Source of the DNA: Rosistilla ulvae
GTDB lineage: Bacteria > Planctomycetota > Planctomycetia > Pirellulales > Pirellulaceae
DNA: 64,000 bases
Direction: 5' to 3'
NCBI RefSeq assembly: GCF_007741475.1
Contig: NZ_CP036261.1
Location: forward strand, 5,023,798 to 5,087,797
Part shown: piece by piece, positions 15,001-21,000 of the stretch
Layout: each line of letters opens with the position of its first letter
How positions within the stretch are numbered: position 1 is the stretch's first letter
Translations under genes and position numbers: made by a program
The notes under the pieces: generated by a model
Seen by the model: only the letters and a program-made list of their open reading frames with translations
Told to the model about the DNA's origin: nothing
Databases searched by the model: none

Positions 15001-18000
15001 CGACAATTTTCCCGTCGGCTTGCAAGCTGGCACTGGTCGGATAACCGTAGCCTGTGCCAAAGCTTGTCACCACGCTCCCATCGCCGCCACCAAAGCTGGT
15101 ATCGAGAACGCCCGATGTGGTATAGCGGTTCAAACCAAAGGAGTCGTCAAAGGGGCGAAAGACGGGCGAAACCACCAGACTCTTCCCATCGGGTTGCAGC
15201 AGGATCGCCGTCGTTTCGGACCCCTGATACGCATCGTCCGGCATTGTCAAAAATCCCGTCCCCAACGGGAAGGTCGGCGCATCGTTGACGCTGGCGACCG
15301 CGATGCTGCGGTGAACCGTGTTGCTGTCGAGTTCGCCATCGTTGACGGTAAAGCGGACCTCTCGCGTTGTCTCGTCGGGCACTTCGCTGGTGTTGACGTA
15401 CATCACACTGCGGAGCGCCGTTTGGTAGGCCGCCAGCGTCGCCGATCCGGTCAGCGTGAGCGTTCCGGTCGCTGCGTCCCAATCCCCGGTGATCCCGTTC
15501 GTCGTGTCGAACGTGAGAACGTCTGGGCCGTTGGCATATCCCACGCTGATCGCGATCGTCGCCGATTCGATCGCCACGACCTCGGGAGCGGTAGCCTCCA
15601 AGGTCGATGTGATCGCGAGCTCTGGGTCGTTCTCGGTATAGGTCAACGTCCCGATTTCAAGACCCGATAGCGACACGGGCTCCCTGCCATCGAGCAATTG
15701 AATCGTAAACAACTCGTTGTAGTTTTGCCCGCTGTTGTCCGATACGCGAATGTTTAATTGGTGGCTGTCCAGTGTCTCGTAATCGATTGCCGACGCATCG
15801 GCGACGGTGATCACGCCCGAATCGGAATCGATGGCAAACGCCCCCGGCGTCGTCTGCGATTGAATCGAATAGAGCACCATCCTTGACCGATCGAGCGCCT
15901 CGTCAGCCGACCACTCCACGATCACCCCCGTGCTTGCCTGTGCGGCCGCACTGTCGGCCCATTGGCCATCGCTGCCCATCGACAGATAGACGATCGACGG
16001 ATCGACAGCCCCATCGGGTTCCCCCGAGGCGAAGTTTTCATACGCTCCGTCAACCGCGCCGTCGTCGTCAAAGAACAACGTGCCATCATCCCAACGCCAT
16101 TGGTCCGCCTCCGCCAGATCGGAACCCGACAACCAAACGCGACTCTCCCCCGTCTCGGAGATCCAGCGGCGAACGAGTTCGTTTTCGTGCGCCGATTCGA
16201 TCGTCAGCAGCGATCCCGCGTTGGCGTTCAACGTTTCACCGCTGGCCGCAGCATCGGCCGCGTCGCGATCATAGGCACCTGACAACACTTTGTAGAACTT
16301 GTCGGTTTCCTCACTGTAGTGCAGCGACGGGTACGCGGCCAGGAACGCCGCGATCAACGCCTCGCGTTCAATATCCGTTCCGTAAACCTTTCCGACCGAC
16401 GTGCCATTGACTGCATTTTCGTCCAACCAAACCGACAACACCGATTCGCTCGACGTAAAACCACTGGCCGCGGCGGCTTCCAATTTCAAACTGTTCCCGC
16501 CAACCGATTCGGTGACAACGCCATCGGTCGACAGATCGTTAAACGTCCAATTGGCGAGCATCCCCGGTTCGCTGTAGGACAACGTCTGCCCCGCCCCCGC
16601 GGCGATCTGCCCGGCGGAGCGAACCGAATCAAACACGCGTGCATCGAAATAGGTACCGCGAAAGGTATCGAACGCGTAGAACCCGCCGCCGATGGCATCC
16701 TGTTCTTGGCCGAACATCAGGGTTCCATTGGCAGCATCCCCCGCCAACGTCAACCCGGTCGCCAACCCCGTTCCCGATTCGGCCAGTTGTCCATCGACAT
16801 AGATCGACCAATCGCCGTCGGTGTTGTCCCACGTGAAGGCCAATTGATGCCGATGTCCGTCCAACAGCGTGTTGTAATCGATGCCCGATGCGACGACCTG
16901 ATTCGCCGATCCGTTGATCATCACGGTGACACTGCCGTTGCCAGCATCCGGATCGATCTGAAGCGTGAAATCATCCGGATCGCTTGCCGCGTAAGAAAGC
17001 AGGGCCTGGTGGGCGCCGTCGGCGGCGGCGAAGTCGACTTCGATCGTCATCGATCCCAGTCCGCCGATTCGATCGCCGATGCTCCCCGTGTTTCCGTCGC
17101 TGTGGACAACAAGATTCGCGTCCTTACCGCCATCGGCATTGATTTCCACTCCCCCATCGCCCGCCGCGACGAGCGTAAGGTCGTGTGGAGCAGAACCCGA
17201 ACCGTCGCTGTCGACGACGACGGAATAGCTGGAAAACTCCGACGTATCCCCCGTCGTGTCGTCGGTCAACGTCACGGTGATGTATTCGCCCGGCGTCGCA
17301 TCGATCCCCGTTTCGGTAATCCATCCCGACTGGAGATTGGTGAGCCCCGTCCGGCTGAACAGATAGCGTTCGCCTTCCACCTGGCCACCGTCGCGATCAC
17401 TGCTGGCATAGAAGTCCAGGGTGTAGGTCGTTCCGCCAGCGAATGAGTAGAGGTTGACGTAGTATCGAAAATCGCCGGCGTCGTTGATCGACGGCCCCCC
17501 CGCCTCGCCCCAATTCTGCTTGTTGTTCCCGCCGGTATCGCTATCCCCAGCGTCGTTCGGATCGGCTCCGTCGTCGCTGGCGACTCCCAAGTCGATGCCG
17601 ATTCCTTGATTCGAATAGATGGAGTTTCCTTGAATCGTATTGCCTGTTGCCGTCCCCCAGATCGCGATCCCAGCCCCGTTGTCACGGTCCGCTTGACCGC
17701 TGAACGCGATCGTGTTGCCTTCTCCGGCTCCGATGCCACCGATCACGGTTCCGGTGGCCCCCGAGGCGAGCAAGATCCCCTGCTCGCCGTTGCCCCAGTT
17801 AAGAGTCCCTGTTGCGTCGGTGCCGATCGTATTGCCCTGGATCACGCTGCCGACCGAATCACCATCGATCAAGATGCCCGCCTGCACGCTACCGCCAATC
17901 GAATTGCCAATGATCGTCGTGCCATCGGCCCCACTCAAAATGCTGACTCCGAACGTGTTGTCCCCCAGCAACGTATTTCCATCCGCGGAGATGCCGATTC

Positions 18001-21000
18001 GATTGTTGAGAACCGAATTCGTCGTCGACTCGCTCCCGATTTCCACCGCCGCATCATCAGCGCCGGCGATCACGTTTCCCAATGCCGCGGTCGCACCACC
18101 GATCGTATTGTTGCTGGCATCTCCAACAATCCGGACACCATGGAATTCCAACCCGAGGACCGTCTCGCCATCGACTCCCACCCCGATGTAGTTTCCTGCG
18201 ATGGTGTTTGAATTGACACCATCTCCCGCAAGGAAAACACCGTTGCGTCCAGCGCCGATAACATTGCGTTCGGAAACGTCAGCCACCGCATCGCCATTGG
18301 TTCCAATGATGTTGTTCGACGCACCCGCGTTCAAAAAGACTCCGGCACCACCGACCGCAGCAGCCGTCAATCCGCTGGCATCGACACCGATATAGTTCCC
18401 ATAGATCCAATTGTTGTCACTGTCAATCTCAATGCCGTGATGTGAAATATTACTCAAAACCAAACCACGGACCGTCGAACCATCCGATCCCAATGAAAGC
18501 TCGAGCCCGGTATCGAAGCTGCCTACCCCCCCAGCATCAAGCACGATGACCGGCACGCCGTCGGCGGCGTAGTCGGGTTCACTCCAACCATCGATGAACA
18601 CGCCATCGGAGATCAACGGCAGCGCCGATGTCAATGCAATCGTATGGGGCCCCGCCCCGGAGATATCAAACCGAATCGCCTGCGTCCCCAAGGTGTTGTT
18701 CGAAGCGATGATCGCTTCGCGCAGCGAGATCAAACCGTCGCTCCCCTTATCCAAATAGAGCGCTTCGAGACTCGAGGTATCGCCGTTGTTGGAGCTATCG
18801 CTCGCGGTATCAACAACCAACGCATCGCCGATCTTGATCAGCAAGCTGTCGGCATCGCTGGTGCCAAAGTTGAGATCGGACGATTCCATGCTCAACACCG
18901 CGCCGCCTTCGTAGTCGACGGGCGATGTGAACTGCAAACCATCCAACGCCGTGTTGATATCCGCGACGGTCCCGGTGAACGTCATCGTCGCGTCATTCGT
19001 CCCATCATTGGACGAGAACGATAATCCCGCAGGGATCGCTCCCAGGGTCAAAGTCCCCTCGCTGACCGATAGCGTCACTTCCAACAGATCGCTGGAATCA
19101 TCGGTGATCGAGATCGAATTCCCATTGGCGGCATTGAACGTCAATCCTGCCGCGACGGCGATCTCCTGGGTCCCCGGCATGGAATGAACCTGGAGAACGT
19201 TCGGCACGAACCCGCCAGTTGCCGTGTCGTAGGTACCATCGGAAAAATACAAATATTCCACGGTCCCATAGACGAAATCGTTTTCTTCATCGGTCCCATT
19301 GATCGTCGTTTCGTGAACCCGCAAAACGCTGGCGTCGTTGGCAAGGCCGTAGCTGTCTCGATTGATGGTGTAATCGGCAAGCGCGCCATCGTATCGTGCG
19401 CTGTCGACGCCCAAACCACCAAACAAACGATCATTTCCCGCACCACCATACAGCCGGTCATTTCCCGGACCACCATACAGGGAGTGCACCCCCGCACCAT
19501 CGGTCAACGTGTCGTTGCCACCGTTTCCATAGATCGCATACGGATTATCGGGGCCGGCTGAATCGAGAATGATCGTGTCGTTTTGCGTGCCACCATGCAC
19601 CTGCTCGACAGCTTCCAATTCCATTCCACTGAAGTCCCAGTACAACGCGGTGGCATGGCTGCTGCTGCCAAGATAGGAGGTGCTCCCCGTCCAGTCGTTG
19701 TAGATCGTATCGATGCCAGTTTCCGCTTTGGAAAACTGGTCCGTGATGTAATAGGTCTCACTGCCGCCGGAATAGAGATACTGAATATCGATCGCACCGT
19801 CGGTCCCACTGTCCTGAAAAACGTCGGCCGCATCGTCCACGTAGATATAATAGGTGTCCGCTCCCTCGCCGCCATCAATGGTGTCCTGCGCCATATCGCC
19901 GTAGGAGTAGATTTCATCATCGCCAGCTCCCGCAAAGATGGTGTCCGCTCCCTCCGTGGACCAAATCTCATCGTTCCCGGAACCCGATGTCAGCTGATCG
20001 TTACCAGTATCGCCATCGATTACATTGTTGCCGTCCCCGCCATCGATGACATCGTTTCCGTCACCGCCCCGGATATAGTCATCACCACTTCCAGCTTGAA
20101 TATTGTCATCGCCGGCATCGCCCACAACGATGTTTTCGCCATCGCCTGCGTCGATGGTATCGTTGTCGCCACCGCCATACAGCTCATCATCACCCGATCC
20201 GGTAGTGATGATGTCATCGCCTGACCCGCCATCGACATAGTTGTTTCCATCGCCCGCGTAAATCGTATCGTTGTCGTCGCCGCCCTCAATATCGTCCTCC
20301 CCCGCCCCGGAAACAATGATGTTCGTTCCGCTATCTTCCCAGAGTTCGTTGTCCCCACCGCCACCAATGATCAGGTCATCGCCAGCGTTACCGTAAATCG
20401 TGTCGTTACCGTCCGCGGCGTTATCGTGAACCAACCGCACCCCCGCGATGATCGCGCCGGCGGTTGGCGAACCAGACGTCGAGGTGAACTGAATGCTGTG
20501 CGACGTTGCCGTGGCCGTGAACGTAAACAGTTTCACTTGCCATGTCATGTTGGCCAAGGTGCTTCCAGGAGGCATCGTCACCGACATCGATGCGCTGTCG
20601 ACACCCACCGCGGCAACATCCAAGGTTTGCGTCGTGGCGCCATCGGCCCCCATGAAAAAGGCCACATGATAGGTCTCGCCGATCGTCAACCCACCGACCA
20701 ATCGGCTGATCTCTCCATCGTTCAGATCGACAGCGCGGAGACTAGCGTCATTCGGATCATTCGGTAAGGAAATCCCCGAACTTGCCGACAGGAAATCGAC
20801 AGTTCCCGAACTGACATCCCATCCGCTGTTCGCCGTCGTGACGTCCAATTGGGTGCTTGTCGACGAGCTATTGAAATTCCCTTCATCGATCAGATCCACG
20901 CCACCCAACAGGATGTCATTGCCCCCTTTGCCGCTGATCGTATCGGTGGAATTCGTTCCCTCCAAAATGTCCGATCCTGACGTGCCATTGATCGTTGCCA

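Noticed and set aside
16319-17446. Plus-strand open frame of 375 codons, and similar ones at 9005-9970, 13319-14083 and 21104-22081
   Set aside because: They mirror the codon bias of the giant gene, show no domain or signal, and have the Arg/Asp/Gln/Ile composition of antisense frames.
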